Shown one piece after another: positions 23,201 through 36,309 of a stretch of DNA of 64,000 nt. Every line of letters starts with the position of its first letter. Position 1 is the first letter of the stretch. Origin of the DNA: Sparassis latifolia (Eukaryota > Basidiomycota > Agaricomycetes > Polyporales > Sparassidaceae); contig CM031562.1 in assembly GCA_018466975.1 (NCBI GenBank), positions 3,720,001 to 3,784,000 of the forward strand, read 5' to 3'. Made by a program: the position numbers and the translations under genes. The notes beneath the pieces were generated by a model. That model searched no databases, had not been told where the DNA came from, and saw nothing but the letters and a program-made list of their open reading frames with translations.

Positions 23201-26200
23201 TGATTCAGACGCGCAGAATGCTGCGGTCGCCACACCAGAGCATCGGCTGGAGCAAAGCGTTACATGGAACGTTCATCCGTGTGGGATGAAATTTATCCAC
23301 ATTCCAGTTATAAGTACCTTTCACTTCTTGATTTTTCACTCCTTGCTCCATGATTTGGTCTTGGAATCGCAAAGTAGTCGTTTCCCGGTCGGGTTTACCT
23401 CGGTTTCACGCCTGCAGCCAGCGGCACACCTTCATGCTTGGTACCAGTTGTATTAATATATTGCAGTTAATCTGGATCTTACCTCTCATTTATACATTCG
23501 AGAGCGCTGCTTCTCGTTGCTTCGTGTCATCACACACATTACTCGACAATGCTCGAAGGGTGCCCTGAGGTAGCTGTACGAGAAACGACATGGGGGGGAG
23601 AAATTGAAAGCAAGCCAGTCAGTTCTGTAAGTATAACCCCCACAGGTTCGTCCCCACAGTAGAGATTCTAACACAGAAAGAGCAGCAGCAGGCGACGCGC
23701 ATACCCTACGAACCCTACTAACAGGTACGAGTAGGACATGCCTCGAGCTTGCTACAAATGTCCTCTCATCGGGCATCGCCCCAGAGACGGCCTCGATCTA
23801 TGGAGTTTGCTACGGGGCAGAGCCTCAGTGCGGGGGAGCCAAGCATGAGGGTATAAGCTTACCCGTGCGTCGAACAAGCTTCATGAAGTACGCCCACATT
23901 GTCCACAGGCCTCGTGAAGTGAGGCAAGATGTAGGGTGGGGTCGACCGTGAGTGGGGTAACGTCGGCAGAGAGGTCGAGAATGCTTGTTGCTTGTGGAGG
24001 CCACGACTGGTGGAGACGTAAGGAGATGATTTGCAGGTATCGTTGTGCGTGGAGGCGGGCCGCCGTACATGTGAGCGCACGCTCCGTGCGTGGATATTGC
24101 GATCTGCCGCATCGCCATACATTGACTATGCAAACGCACGGGATGGGGAACGGAAGTACCGCTCCCGTTGCAGCATCCTACTGCGGACGCACAGTTCGGA
24201 AAACAATTCCCGATGCAGAGGTAAATCGATGATGAATTTGAAATCCAAGTACTTGGAAATTCCAAGAAAGTGAGGTTGCAGCTTTGAAAGCTCTGTGTGG
24301 AGCACGATAACAACAGCATGCGGCCGGCGCAATCGAAGGGGACGGAGCAACATTGATTATAGCTAGATATCGACCGTATCTTTAGTGGTTGATGTACACA
24401 ATGGATTTACTGCTCCTCAGCTTGCTGTTCCTGGTACGGACGAAAGGCGGGACCGAAGCATGTACAGACTCTTGATCCAGATTCGGCAAGCACGGGTGCA
24501 TTGTGAGGAGGAAGGCACGGAAGTGGGTGTTCTTCCCTCGGGACCATCGTCCACCGAGAGGCCTGGCCGAGCAGCTCTCGTGGTGTCGTATGTTCTGCGT
24601 GCCTGCAAATGTGGTTGAAGAAGAGGCACCATGTATGTCATCTCCGCCTATCGAGCGCGAGCAAAGGCGCCGGGCCCTGTGTTCTTTTCTACTCCTGGAG
24701 GAACGTGAGACAGCCATGGTGAATCAAGAACTTGAATGGAAGAGGGCATTGGCCGATAAAAGTTGTGTATTGCTGAGCATATGTGATTGGGGCTGGGACC
24801 CGCGAATTCCACACAGCTGATTATGATGACGAGCTGAGACGGACACAGCGAACCTACGGTACCTAGAATGATCGGCGCTTCCTCCGGGAGCCTGGGAGAC
24901 AGGGCTACTGGACGCGTGTATCAGACAGCGCGAGTCTTGGGCAGGATCAGGCCATGCTGATATGTCATCAAGAGCTAGTGCAGACAGTCGCGAAGAGTGG
25001 ACTTGAAGGGTGTTCGACAGCTCGGAGGATCCTTCCCCGAAGGAACTGCGGAGGTAGTACTTTCCGAGGAGTTGGCGGGGCAATTCCAGCGAGGTACGCC
25101 GTCACGGGCCCACTAGTGCGTGTTGGTTGAGCAAGTTTGGACATAGGCCCGACCTTCATGCAGGTTGAGAGCACCGAGTGTTGGGCGCCTGGGCACTCGA
25201 AGCGGAGATCACGTTGCTGGCATGTATCTCCGACTCCGCCTCGGACAGTCTGCATGCCAGTGCGGCTTGGCACCGTCATGCAGTTGCTTCGCTGCAAGCT
25301 TTTGCATAGGCTCATAGATACAGCCTAGCTGGAAGACAGTCGTTCCTTTGTAACAGATCATACCTTCAATACACCATGTCAGCTATACTACCAACCTGGT
25401 ACTCAATGTCTCCAACTCGAGATTATCTAATCCCTCCGTTGAGTTGTTGTGATCGTCCTATCACATCTTGTGTCATCAGTCTTTCCAGCGTTAGATCTGC
25501 CGCTGGGGATTCACGCTAGCGGGGCTCAAAAGCCCAACACCAGATTTGGTAGGTTTCGATCAACAGATGCGTGGTTTTCGTACATTTTCTTCGCCAATTC
25601 TCCCTTCTGTGGCCTTTATACACCCGCCTTCTCAGCCCAGCGTGCGATCACCTCGGACGGCGTGGTCATCGACATGAGCGGAAATACAATATCGAGGATG
25701 CGCGCGTCCGACGAGCGCGAGTAGCTCCGGGCTACCTTCGCTCACGAGCAAGGCTACGTCGTCGTTGGATCTTCGTCTTCTATTTCGACGATACTCCACA
25801 GATTCTAGCTTAGAACTCAGGACTAAGGATGGTGCCGAATTCCTCGTGGTGCTTATGACCGCTCAATTTCCGTTGTATCAAGGGTGAGCTATGTTGAAAA
25901 TTATTCCAACGCTCAGGTTCATTCGTATGTCAGGGATATGCTCATTAGACTTAGACAGCCCGTACCTTGACAAAGGGCGGGTTTGTACCTACGGTGTGGC
26001 CTAGGCGGCGAGGTGTCAACATATCGGACCCGTCATGAAGCCGCTGTACTTACCTCTGAGCAGACATAATGGCAAGGGCCCGGTTTCCGGATGCGGAATT
26101 TAGTTCTGATAAGGCCCGTTAATCACAGCCCAGATGCGGCGGTTAGATTTCATCCCCAGGGTTCGAAGTCTTGACAGACCGCCGGATCCTCCATTGACAA

Positions 26201-26220
26201 GTTAAAAGTCTTCCATCTCG
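20219..26220. other. Gene-poor 6 kb interval
   Basis: I searched all frames here and found no family motif, no long exon and no convincing splice chain. Open frames are at most about 120 codons and overlap on both strands as expected by chance. Nothing resembling reverse transcriptase, integrase or a transposase motif is present. It may be eroded transposon sequence or a long regulatory/ncRNA region. Confidence 0.45.
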
Positions 26221-26322
26221 GCATGCTTGTCTCTGTGTCCTCCCTCTCCTCTTCCCCTTCCACTCTCCAGCACGACACATCCCTCGGGCCAAGTCCACCA
26301 TCCACCCACCCTCTCCCTTACC
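26221..26322 (+). promoter_or_regulatory. Pyrimidine-rich promoter tract of the GT2 gene
   Basis: A strongly CT-rich stretch (for example CCTCCCTCTCCTCTTCCCC) ends just before the ATG at 26332. Pyrimidine tracts just upstream of the start are common in well-expressed filamentous-fungal genes lacking a TATA box. Confidence 0.4.
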
Positions 26323-26331
26323 GTGACCGCC

Positions 26332-29300
26332 ATGGATTACGGTGAGCACGCATCGCTTCGTATTACGTATGCGAAGAGCGCACTGACAGCGTGCCATCAC
26401 CTCCTGCCTAGACGCGTATGACGCTCTTCTCCACCACATCTTCCGACAGGCGAGTCGGCATTCATTTTCTCTACTGGTCTCGTTCTAAACTCCTTCATCA
26501 AACAGACCCAGGAAGGCGCTTGGTTCAAACCCTCGCTGGAGAATGTGCATGCAGGTGTTTGTCTCCGGGTCGACAGCACCCACTTCCGCGTCTTTCCATA
26601 CGACAATCACTATCTCGCGCCGTTCGAGGAGGCCGTGAAGATCATCAATCCCGTCGTCGCTGTCAAGGTGCGCAATGCTGCTATTCATGCTGCTCTCGGT
26701 ACAGTGTGCGTCGCTCTTCTATCTGTCTCAGACTCGACCATGACGTGTCTTCGTCCCTGATGGTTAGGAAGGAGGATGAGGACTCCATCTTCATCAACGA
26801 GGACACGCGTATTCAGATCTTGAATACCATGCTGGATCTCCCTCGTGCAGACAGGGAACAGTGCGCTGCCTTCATTGTGCGTTCTTCCATCTCTGATGTC
26901 ATATATGAGACCGATTTGTTCTCCGAAAGCGCGATGAACGCGTCCTCGTCGTGTGGTCATACAATTTGGAGAACATTGTCCCCACATGTGCCGACTTCGA
27001 AGAGAAGCTCATCGCGCTGGTGTGGAAGAGGCGGACAGCGTTCTCCTCCATCGCCGGCTCTACCTCGCCCTCCAACGAGGCTTCCGACGCCAGCTTGACT
27101 GAGAAAGTCGAGGCGGTCGTCTCTGAGCAGGAGATGAAGGAGAAGGTTGAGCAGAAGGAGAACGCGAAGAAATCTGCTCCCGGTCTAAAGCTCGGATTCT
27201 TGACGAACTACTTCGTAACGGAAAAACACGACGTCGAGAAGACTGCCGAAGGCCCTTCGCCACGTCCTATCCGCCTCTTTGCTCCTGTATATGGCGGTTT
27301 GGCTTCAGCTCTCTCCATCTGTAAGTTTGATCTATGTCAGTTCTCTATTATACTCACTTACTGTGCGTTAGTTTTCATTGCCAGCGGTATCTCTATCCTT
27401 CTACAAGAATCCGTCCTCGATGGTTCATACACTCGTTTCGCGCTTATTGTTACGGTACCTTTTCTCTTCTGCGTGTCGATCGTGAGTCTGTTTGGCGTCT
27501 GTGGAGATATATGAAATTCACTGAAATTCGCCCGTAGTTCTTCTCGTCGCAGATCATCACAAACATCTCCTACCTGTACGCGTTCTTTTCAGATCTTCTC
27601 AGGTGCATTGCTCATCATCGCCCTCTGCAGCATTGGCCCCGTCGCGCAATACCACGAGAACTCGAAGTACTACTCCGCAGTCCGACCTGCCCCGAATAAG
27701 CTCGTCGACAGCAACCTCCCGCATATAACCGTCGAAATGCCCGTCTACAAGGAGAGTTTAAAAGATACTATGTAAGTGGCGTCGTTTGATGCGCTCGATC
27801 GCGTTGTGGCGGTTGAGTTAGGGTTCAACGAGATGCGCCACCTCGACCTTCGCCGTGATCGTTGCGCCTCATCATTGATTCCCTGTCGTCCGTTGCCACT
27901 CGGCCCAAAAGACTTCACTACCTTCGTTCAGTCTTTCCCCTTCGCCTGTCTCGTCTGATGTTGCATCAATGAGATCTGACCGGAAATTGCCTCACCAGCT
28001 CGCCCTCGGTATACTCGCTAAAGAAGGCCATGCAGACCTACGCGCGCCAGGGCGGCACGTCGTCTATCTTCGTGCACGACGACGGGCTCCAGCTCATCTC
28101 GGAGGCGGACCGTGCGGAGCGCGTCGCGTTCTATGCCGACCACAACATTGGCTGGGTCGCGCGCCCGCCGCACAGCAGCGAGCCGGACGGGTTCAAGCGC
28201 GCAGGGCGCTTCAAGAAGGCGTCGAATATGAACTATGGCCTCGCGCTCTCACTCAAGCTCGAGAAGCACCTGCTCGCACTCGAGGCGGACGCCGCTGCGC
28301 GCGGCGAGACCCCGGACCCGCGCGCGGGCGGAGAGTCGCTCGAGGACCGCGCGATGAACATGGCAGTCGAGGAGATCTTCGAGGAAAGCGGGCGCCGCTG
28401 GAAGCCTTGGGCGAGCAACGGCAAGTCGATCCGCGTAGGCGAGATCATCCTCATGGTGGACTCGGACACGATCGTGCCGGAGGACTGCCTCCGGGACGCG
28501 GCGCGCGAGCTGGCGGAGTCCCCGGAGGTCGCGATCCTCCAGCACGAGTCGGACGTGATGCAGGTCGCGTACCACTACTTCGAAAACAGGATCGCCCACT
28601 TCACGCGCCGCATCAATAAGTGTATTTCCATGTCGTGCGCGAATGGTGAGGTCGCGCCGTTCGTCGGGCATAATGCGTTCCTTCGCTGGTCTGCGGTCCA
28701 GGATGCGTCGTTTGTCGACCCGGATGACGGTGTAAAGAAGATCTGGTCAGAGTCGAACGTGTCTGAGGATTTCGATATGGCCTTGCGGTTGCAGCTCAAG
28801 GGGTACATCATCCGTTGGTCGACGTACTCTCTAGGAGGGTTCAAAGAGGGTGTCTCGCTCACGTGCGACGACGAGCTCAACCGGTGGCAAAAGTATTCAT
28901 ACGGCGAGCAACGTGCTTTTGATGAGCTCTCAGAGTGTAATAACCAGTGGGCACAGGTTGCAATGAGCTCATCTTCAATCCTTTCATCCATTGGTGGCAC
29001 CTGGGCCCTATCAACAAGCAGTTGCGCACTTTCATATGGTCTGCTGCCCCGGTGCACTACAAGATTAGTATGCTCGCCTGTACGTGGTCTCTGTCTTATC
29101 TTTTGTGGCGAGTCCTGACAATGGTGTACAGACATGTTTTCATATTGTATGTGGTCTACCGCATTCTTGTGGAGCGCAACCTGATCGTTGATTATTTCAA
29201 GATGGTATTGCCGCTGCCGCTGCTCTCTCCGTCATGAACTACCTCTTGCTTGGTTGGAACATCACTGTCAGTCTTCTGTGATCTTGCACTATGTTACCTC

Positions 29301-29993
29301 ACTCATGATCACTACGCGTGACTGTGCAGACCGACGGCTTCTATGAGCACAGTTTCGAAATCTGGCTTGCCTGCATGGTTGTCTTCCCCTGCGCTGGTAA
29401 CGTTGGATTTACCTTGCTCGAGTACCGCCTTGGTCTGCGCAGCATCTTCTCCTCCGCCATCGAGAACTTCACCTGGGTACCATTCTTGTTCGTCATATCC
29501 CTTTTTCTCCTCAACACCATCCACTGACTATTCTCTACAGCTTCTTCTTCTTCGGCGGTCTCAGCATCCACCTCTCGCAAGCCCTGCTCGCGCATCTGTT
29601 CTCGTACAACATCCAGTGGGGTGCGACGAAGAAGGAAGTGGAGCGCTCCAACTTCTGGAAGGAGGTCCCGAAGATCCTCAAGCGTTTCTGGCTTGCATTC
29701 GTCCTGTCGATTGTGATGTGCGTAGGCATGATCATCCTCACCACGCCAGTCATCCCAGTGGGATGGCAAGTGTCCAGCATCGATTGGGCTGTGATCCTCC
29801 CCATGGCGTAAGTCCTTGCAGTCGTTGCTACTCTTCGACGGGATAGCTAACTCGTTCGTTTGTGCAGCATCAACGCCGGCTGTCACATTCTCTTCCCAGT
29901 ACGCTGCATTCGCCCACGACTTTCTTACTGATTCCTAACTGTCTCCGTTCACAGATCGTGCTGAACCCGTGGCTGATGATTTTCTCGTACTAA
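26332..29993 (+). CDS. Family 2 glycosyltransferase, multi-pass membrane protein
   Basis: A large GT2 processive-type glycosyltransferase (chitin/hyaluronan-synthase-like fold), probably making a cell-surface or wall polysaccharide; the sugar is unknown. The first exon is ten coding bases (ATGGATTACG), spliced to give MDYDAYDALLHHIFRQ. The N-terminal soluble region (about 220 residues, DUF7928-like) includes RVFPYDNHYLAPFEEAVK and REQCAAFIRDERVLVVW. Then come two helices, HITVEMPVYKESLKDTI, the nucleotide-sugar aspartates in EIILMVDSDTIVPED, the acceptor region SEDFDMALRLQLKGY and the product motif LNRWQKYSYG. Several C-terminal helices end at NPWLMIFSY. The intron after YSYG (28904-28956) has a GC rather than GT donor. 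Near 27586 the exon FFSSQIITNISYLYAFF shifts frame by one base in a TTTT run before IFSGALLIIAL; all else is conserved, so a sequence error is likely. Confidence 0.88.
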
Positions 29994-32302
29994 AGGATCG
30001 TCATCTCAACACTAGACTGCAAGCTCAGCTCAGCGGTCATTCCGTTATTTTGGTTAACACTCTAGAATCTCACTCGGATTCCCGAATTTCGACTATCGAT
30101 CTAAAGTCACTATCTGTTGTACTCCCTTGACAAGATCTGACCTAAAACACTATACACACGTGCTTCCTGGAACCATCTCTCGCTCTCGTATACGTTACAC
30201 TCGCAGGACTCTGGCATACCTTACAAAACTGTTGATACCTCTGTTGCCGCGGACACACTCTTTACCACGCGTTTTGGCTCAGACCAGCGGATATATTATA
30301 CATGAAAGCGGATAATCTCACGCGAAAAGTTCACAGGCCACGCTCGAGGTTGACCTCGCGTTTGGGCGTGGTGCCAACTTTACGGGGAGAATCCGACCAG
30401 AAAACAGCCTCGAACACTGAATCAGCTTCTGGGCGCCAGTGACTGCAAATTGTCCGTGGTTCGCGCGGTGCCTGCAGGAGACAGGCACTGACCCTCACTG
30501 ACCGTGTCACGCCAAAATGTCGGTGAGAGGGTGTCAGTCATCCACCGTGCATTGATGGACTGCGGGCTGCGGATTTTGGGCGACAATGAAAGATGGACGT
30601 GCGTCCTTCTGTTATCACATATCACTGATCGCTGGCAGGTACTGGGAAGAGTGCCTCGAGTCTCCGAGGGATATCTGGATATCCCGAACATGTGTGATGT
30701 GCACCCTGGCGTCCAACTGACGAAGAAGATATTTGTGCGATACAGCGGAACGTCCTGTCAGACCACTTGCATCATGACTCAGATGCATAGCGGGCTGACC
30801 ATCGGTGTTTCTGCACGGCTCCTCCATAGAAGACATCGAGGGCGCGTGTTTTTGTAGGCACCATCCTCGGCAGCATTACGAGCTCCCGGGCCTGGAGGGG
30901 TACAAGCTGAATAGACTTCCGTAGAAGTTTAGTGATCTGTGGGAGTTTGCATTGTCGTACCCACTGAAATCTCCTGGAATCTCCGGTAGGTACGCGAAGT
31001 GTCTGAGCCGCATTGGACTCGCAGTGGGCCGCGCCACCGGATTCTGCAGAGCGTGCTGTGAAGTGGCAGAACACCCTGGGCCAGGTACTGTATATGTGCG
31101 AAATTAATGCTTCCTGCGCCTTGACCGCGCAGAAGACTTTTTCGGGAGGCTCCGAGGAGTGCATGTATGGCTCTGAAACGGGCAGAATGAAATAGAGAGG
31201 TGCCCTAGGGGAATCATATGGTGAGCAGTGGGTAACATCGACTGGAACGGTAGAATAGGCCGAGCTGAAAGATTACCGTACACCCGCGACGCAGCGACCC
31301 GCTGATGGGGGAATCCGTCCTGTGTACCATGCGGTGACAGGAGCTCGAGGTCAGAGACCTTGCAGAGATGCCCTTTGCCAATGTGCGCAGAAACGAACCA
31401 TCAATTCAGTGTTCGTCTTCATTTTTCGCATTCCGCTCCACGCGGGGACAACTGGCTGATACTTTGTGCGATTTGCACAGTGCGAGCTCAGGATCTACAG
31501 GATTTGTGGTATCACAGCTTCTACACGGAATGAGACTGCGGTGGCTGCAAGAGTCGGTAATATTCGGGACAATTACCATAGAGTCATGGGGACACCGCAG
31601 TCAACAACATGAGAAGCTGATTTGTCTTTTGAGTAGTTGTACGGAGGAACTCGTCCCGGATATCATGAAATGTCAACATCGAATAAAATGTAAGACTCTG
31701 TATAAGTTTGGATGGAAATCCTCCGAACTCGAAGCGAGTGCTTAGCAGGTCCAGGATTGATCCAGTTTCACGAAGGCAGACTGTTTTCTGCTTTGTCCCC
31801 CACTCAATAACTCCCGTAAGTTCGGCCGCCGAAATTGTTGGACAATTCGGCAAAATTAAAGAAGTTAGCACAACCAGTATCTTCCCCTGCCCATCCTCGA
31901 ACCTACCTTATCTTCGCTATAGCCAGAAAAAAGTGAGCTGGCAGTGACTACGCAAACTCGTGAGTACTCTGCACTTGTCGACTCACCCTTCTGAATCAAT
32001 GTGTCTTGCCTGTTCCCCACAGGCAGGGCAATGGCTTGCGATTAACTGTTAAACAACCTTTCAGGCTAACTCAAGGTCAAATAGCATGCAGAACAGTGCT
32101 TTACACTGTTCTGCAGAGAAAAGGTACGATATACAAAGGTACCCGCCGGATCGCCTGGCACGTGCAAGGGTGTTGCTACTGCCAAGGCTGTCCCCCATCG
32201 ACTCATCTACTAACAAACACTCGTACTTACTGCCTCCGTCAACGCCTTCAACAGGCAGTCCTGCAATTTTCCTTCTTGGTATTCCTGCAGAACGCGAGAG
32301 AA
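29994..32302. other. Intergenic region, no gene supported
   Basis: About 2.3 kb between the GT2 and methyltransferase genes. The longest frames (for example minus 31584-31871) have no recognisable family, no splice partners and no codon pattern distinct from background. Confidence 0.4.
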
Positions 32303-33630
32303 ATGGCCAAGTATTCCGTTGCGGTACCCCGCAACCCTCGCTACATCGCCGTACTCATCCTCTGCGGCCTTGCTACGGTCTACTTCCTTTCGCGACAACC
32401 GCCATCGCAATATTTTCGCGGGACAAGCTCAGGAAAGTCGCTAAAATGGATGCTCATTGATGAGGAGCAGCATTATGACAAGGTCTTGCGGGATCGGGAG
32501 GCAATGGTGCGGAAATGGGGTCCCACGTCGGGCTTGGTCGAGGCGTACGTATTTTCACCACTCCCCGAGTGTAGCGCGCATCAATGGCTGACGACAATGT
32601 TAATAATGCTAGGTTCCCTCCCAAGCGTGACTTCTACACGCTCTGTGGGTGTCATATAAATATATTCAACCACTGTAATTCATCTTGGCGCAGGGGACTT
32701 TTTCATTCCCGCATTCAATTGTCCCCACCGTGTCGAGCGCATAGGCACCATGGGTGACGGCGGCAAATGGGTCTGCGGCATGGACCGCATAGCTAAACAG
32801 AAAGAATGTGTAGTGTACTCCTTCGGTAAGAGCATTTCCTCGTTCGAGATCATTCCGCTGACTGCCTTCTACAGGCGTTAATGGCGAATCCTCTTTTGAG
32901 GCTGAGATCCTCGAACGCGCGCCCGGGTGCCAGATCTGGGGCTACGACTTTAGCGTTTTATCCTTCGGTCCCGAGATCGAGCTGGTGCCGGAGTTGAAAG
33001 AGCGTGCGCATTTCTACCCGTATGCGCTCGGAGGCGTGAACAATCACGGGCCCGGAGCGGACCCGCCCGTGTACACTCTTGCGTCGCTCATGGAGGTCAA
33101 CGGTCACAACTTCATTGACATCCTCAAGGTGCGTCTCCAGGCTTCCCGCTTTCACCTTGAGGCTCATCGTGATTCGCCTGCAGATCGACATTGAAGGCAA
33201 CGAGTTCACGTCGCTAGAGAAGTTCCTCGAGTTCTACACATCCGGGGCTGGCGCGAATCGTCGGTATGGGCGCCCGCCGATCAACGCCCCCCCTGCAGCG
33301 TGGAAGGAGCCCGACGTGGTATTGCCCATCGGTCAGATCCAAATTGAGATCCACGCGCGCACGGACACAGACTACGGCACTTTCTCTGCGTTCAAGGGGT
33401 GGTGGGAGAAGCTCGAGGCGGCGGGCCTGCGTCCGTTCTGGACTGAGCCCAACATGGTGTACGTTAACTTAATTAGAGGAGCGCGGCCTGACTTGGTCGA
33501 GGTAAGTACACATGCGTCGTTGACTTCTTGGGAACTGAACAACTCTTATTAGTACTCGTTCATGAACCTTCGCGGTAACCACGCTCTCGTCTCTGACCGC
33601 TTCGACGAGAGTCGGAGGCGACGGGAGTGA
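32303..33630 (+). CDS. Membrane-anchored Methyltransf_22-type protein (METTL24-like)
   Basis: Predicted type II membrane protein with a methyltransferase-fold domain of the Methyltransf_22 (PF13383) type; substrate unknown. MAKYSVAVPRNPRYIAVLIL at 32303 provides a short cytosolic tail and a single signal-anchor helix. The luminal part has IGTMGDGGKWVCGMDRI, CVVYSFGVNGESSFEAEIL (SAM-loop equivalent), CQIWGYDFSVLSFG and FIDILKIDIEGNEFTSL. Six exons splice with short GT-AG introns: 32545-32612 and 32649-32693, then after YSFG, after ILK and after DLVE. The last exon ends RFDESRRRRE. The region after the domain, QIQIEIHARTDTDYG and MVYVNLIRG, matches fungal members. About 350 residues, apparently intact. 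Confidence 0.8.
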
Positions 33631-36309
33631 AAACGTCGTTCGTTCAATAAACGCGCAAACCATCCACCGTAACTTTTACTGATTTATTCACGGACTGTTA
33701 GAGCAGACTAACTACCTCTGTGGCGCTTTATACCATTAGTCAGTAATTCTTGGAAACGACCCGAGCACAAAACGCTCGTCGAAACCCTCTTTTGCCACTC
33801 ATCCCGGACTGTTTACTATACCTGCTCCCCTGCTACTTACATGTATGCTGCTTGTATATGTCCGCCATTATAATTGCGACGGATTTCTACTGCATCCTGC
33901 CGATTGGACACGAGTGTGCAAGGTAAAGGTCGTCCGTGACGCGGTATTGCTGTCTCGACTTTTATGATAAACGTGTGCTTCCAACAACCATCAGAGGGAC
34001 CCTTCACACGGTCTCTAAGCTGCGCAGTCAACAAGTTCTATGGACGCCGATGGATGCACACTACTCGAGCCCTGCCGTGTAAAAACAGATCCCCCAAACT
34101 CTGGCATCATTCACTTGTGGGCGCATGTAGGTGATCATGCCACTGGCTGCTAACACTTGAGACAGACCCGAATTTGTGTCGCCGTACAAATGTATGAAAT
34201 AACCCTATGTACAATGTAACCGTTTGCTCCTGCAAACAAAGTCTATTCAAAATACACAGAAAGCCGAGATTTTGTATAAGGCTTTGCATTCATTCACAAA
34301 TCTCTACGCATACTTTGCATTTATGTGACGTGAGAAACGCAAAATTTGGAAGGGCAAGAGATTCGTTGCAATCTCAGGATTTGTACTCAAGTAAGAAAGC
34401 CTCCATTTGCAAGTCCTTTCGGCGGGGAACATATTCTGTACGAAATTTGGAATTTGGATTGACAGTGGTCGAGACCCAAATTCATACCAAATCTGACACT
34501 TGTATTAGGTTTGTTCTCGGGACAAGTGGGATTACAAATTCAAGTTTTCGATCTTGAACAAATGTGATAGGCTCACTGGGCGGCTCCTGAGTGGCTTATT
34601 GGGCGGCGGCTTACCGGGCGGCTTACTGGGCGGCTCGCTGGCTCCCTGAGTGGCGGTTCCCTCCAGCTCTCACCGCATGTACGGCAGCTCAAAGCTGCTC
34701 ATCCGCAAAGGCAAAGGAAGGTCCCTCAGAAGCCTTCGTCGCGTCGTCTTGCGGTGAGCTGCGCCAGCGCTTGCAGCGCGGCTTCCGCGATCACAATGCC
34801 TGAGGCCTGAGGCCCAGTGAAAATCGACACGAGGCGCTCGAAGACAGATCGAGTCTGAGCGAGTGTCTCTCTTGGCAAAGCAGAGAAATCGAGTGATATC
34901 GAGAATTTCTCGCTGCACATGACGAGTCCGACGACCTGCATCAATTCCTGTCACAACCCTGCAGATTGCAAGACCGGATGTTGCTAAGTATGCCACTGGG
35001 TTTGCATGCCCTTGGCACGCCCTCTGCAAGCTGATCAACTTCGCGTTGCCTTACATAATCCATATATCCAGGTCGAAGGCAGCGCTACGTGGCGTCGTCA
35101 ATCTTCTCTCTTTCAAGTCACCTCTCCCTACCTCCCGTCAATTTTCCGGTTTCCTTCCTGCTATTATCTCTTTCTTTCATTTGGTTCCTTGCAGGATGAC
35201 TTTACAGGTTATCTCGCGCTGCTGCTACCTGCGTCAGAATTCCGAGTGGTCGGCCTGCACAGGATGCGTCGGAGAAAGGTCAGTGACGTGAGTTACCCCA
35301 TTTCTATCTACCAACTGTCTATTCACTCTCTTGTGAGACAGGTGCTCATGTGTCTTGAGGCTGACAAGAGAGGACTCCAAACATGGTGAGCATGTCGTCC
35401 CTATTCAATACTCCACACTGACATTTCTCGAACCAGAACAAGCAACGCGGGGGGAGGTACATCTCCAGGACGACGCCGCGATATTCTAATTTATGGTGCG
35501 TGCCCAGATAAACATGATTCCTCTATTTATTGATGCCGACTTCCAGTGTAATGAGGCTCCTGTTTGTGCATCTCACTCCGGGCCTCCTCTGTAAAGTACT
35601 GTGACTTCGACATATCTCTCCTGCAAGATTTTTCAGTGATGTGGAGTTACCTGACATCTCAGGTGTGCAGTGGTGTCTGGCTGCAGACAGTTGGATGGCA
35701 GGAGTATCAGTAGTATCGGTAGTACCGTAGCTGCAGCAAATGTCGCGGCAATATATTTTTATTCAGTAGCTATAATATGCTCTCGGATGGAACTCAGTAT
35801 GCCTCGACGCGGCTCAATTGGGATGAGCATGCCGTCGAGTATTATCGAGACGGGCAGAAGCTCTCGGTGACGCTCGTTTGCGCTCAGTCTGTCTTGATTT
35901 AAATCGAGAGGACGGTCAAAATATCGAGCGCTGTCGAGGCGCACTGATAGTCTCGATTTCTCTCGGTGTCGCTCTAAGCGCCTCATGTCAATTTTGACTG
36001 GGCCTGAGGCCTCATTCGTTTACATAGTTGCGTATAAATGGTTGCGATTGCGCACTGTAACGTAAAGCTCTCATCTCAGACAGTATTGTCGAAGTCAAGC
36101 CTTCGCTCCCTTTGAATTGGTACAAAACGCTAGCTGTGGACTTCGAGCGCAACCTAAATACATATTTACGTAGGAGGACTAAGGAAACGTTAGTGTGCCT
36201 TTTTTGAGTTGTACAATTCAATTGCGAATACTTCATCTGAATTGGACGAGTGTCGAAACGAATATGGTTCGTATACGATGGTGTCAATATTCCTGATGGT
36301 TCGTAAGCT
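33631..36309. other. Intergenic region with minor repeats
   Basis: About 2.7 kb without a supportable gene. A minus-strand pair of possible exons at about 35000-34730 (SGLAICR joined to VVGLVMCSEKFSISLDF, ending TARRRDEGF) could be a gene relic of unknown family. At 35700-35970 the words CTCTCGG, GTCGAG and GCCTCGAC recur in direct and inverted orientation, including two CTCTCGGTG(A/T)CGCTC copies about 105 bp apart. Confidence 0.35.
34570..34665. repeat. Degenerate tandem repeat, unit about GGCTTACTGGGC
   Basis: Successive variants of CTGGGCGGCT, CTGAGTGGCTTA, TTGGGCGGC, ACCGGGCGGCTTA and CTGGGCGGCTCG fill roughly 95 bp. It is a short GC-rich minisatellite-like patch with no coding signal. 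Confidence 0.5.

Noticed and set aside
26120..26190. tRNA-like T-loop word GGTTCGAAG
   Set aside because: The flanking bases do not pair into a T stem or acceptor stem, and no anticodon arm can be placed.
20219..26220. LTR retrotransposon remnant
   Set aside because: No reverse transcriptase, RNase H or integrase motif and no long direct terminal repeats were seen in or around this interval.
27969..28619. 216-codon plus-strand frame rich in Arg/Gly/Ala
   Set aside because: Out-of-frame reading of the high-GC catalytic exon of the GT2 gene, whose correct frame shows MVDSDTIVPED.
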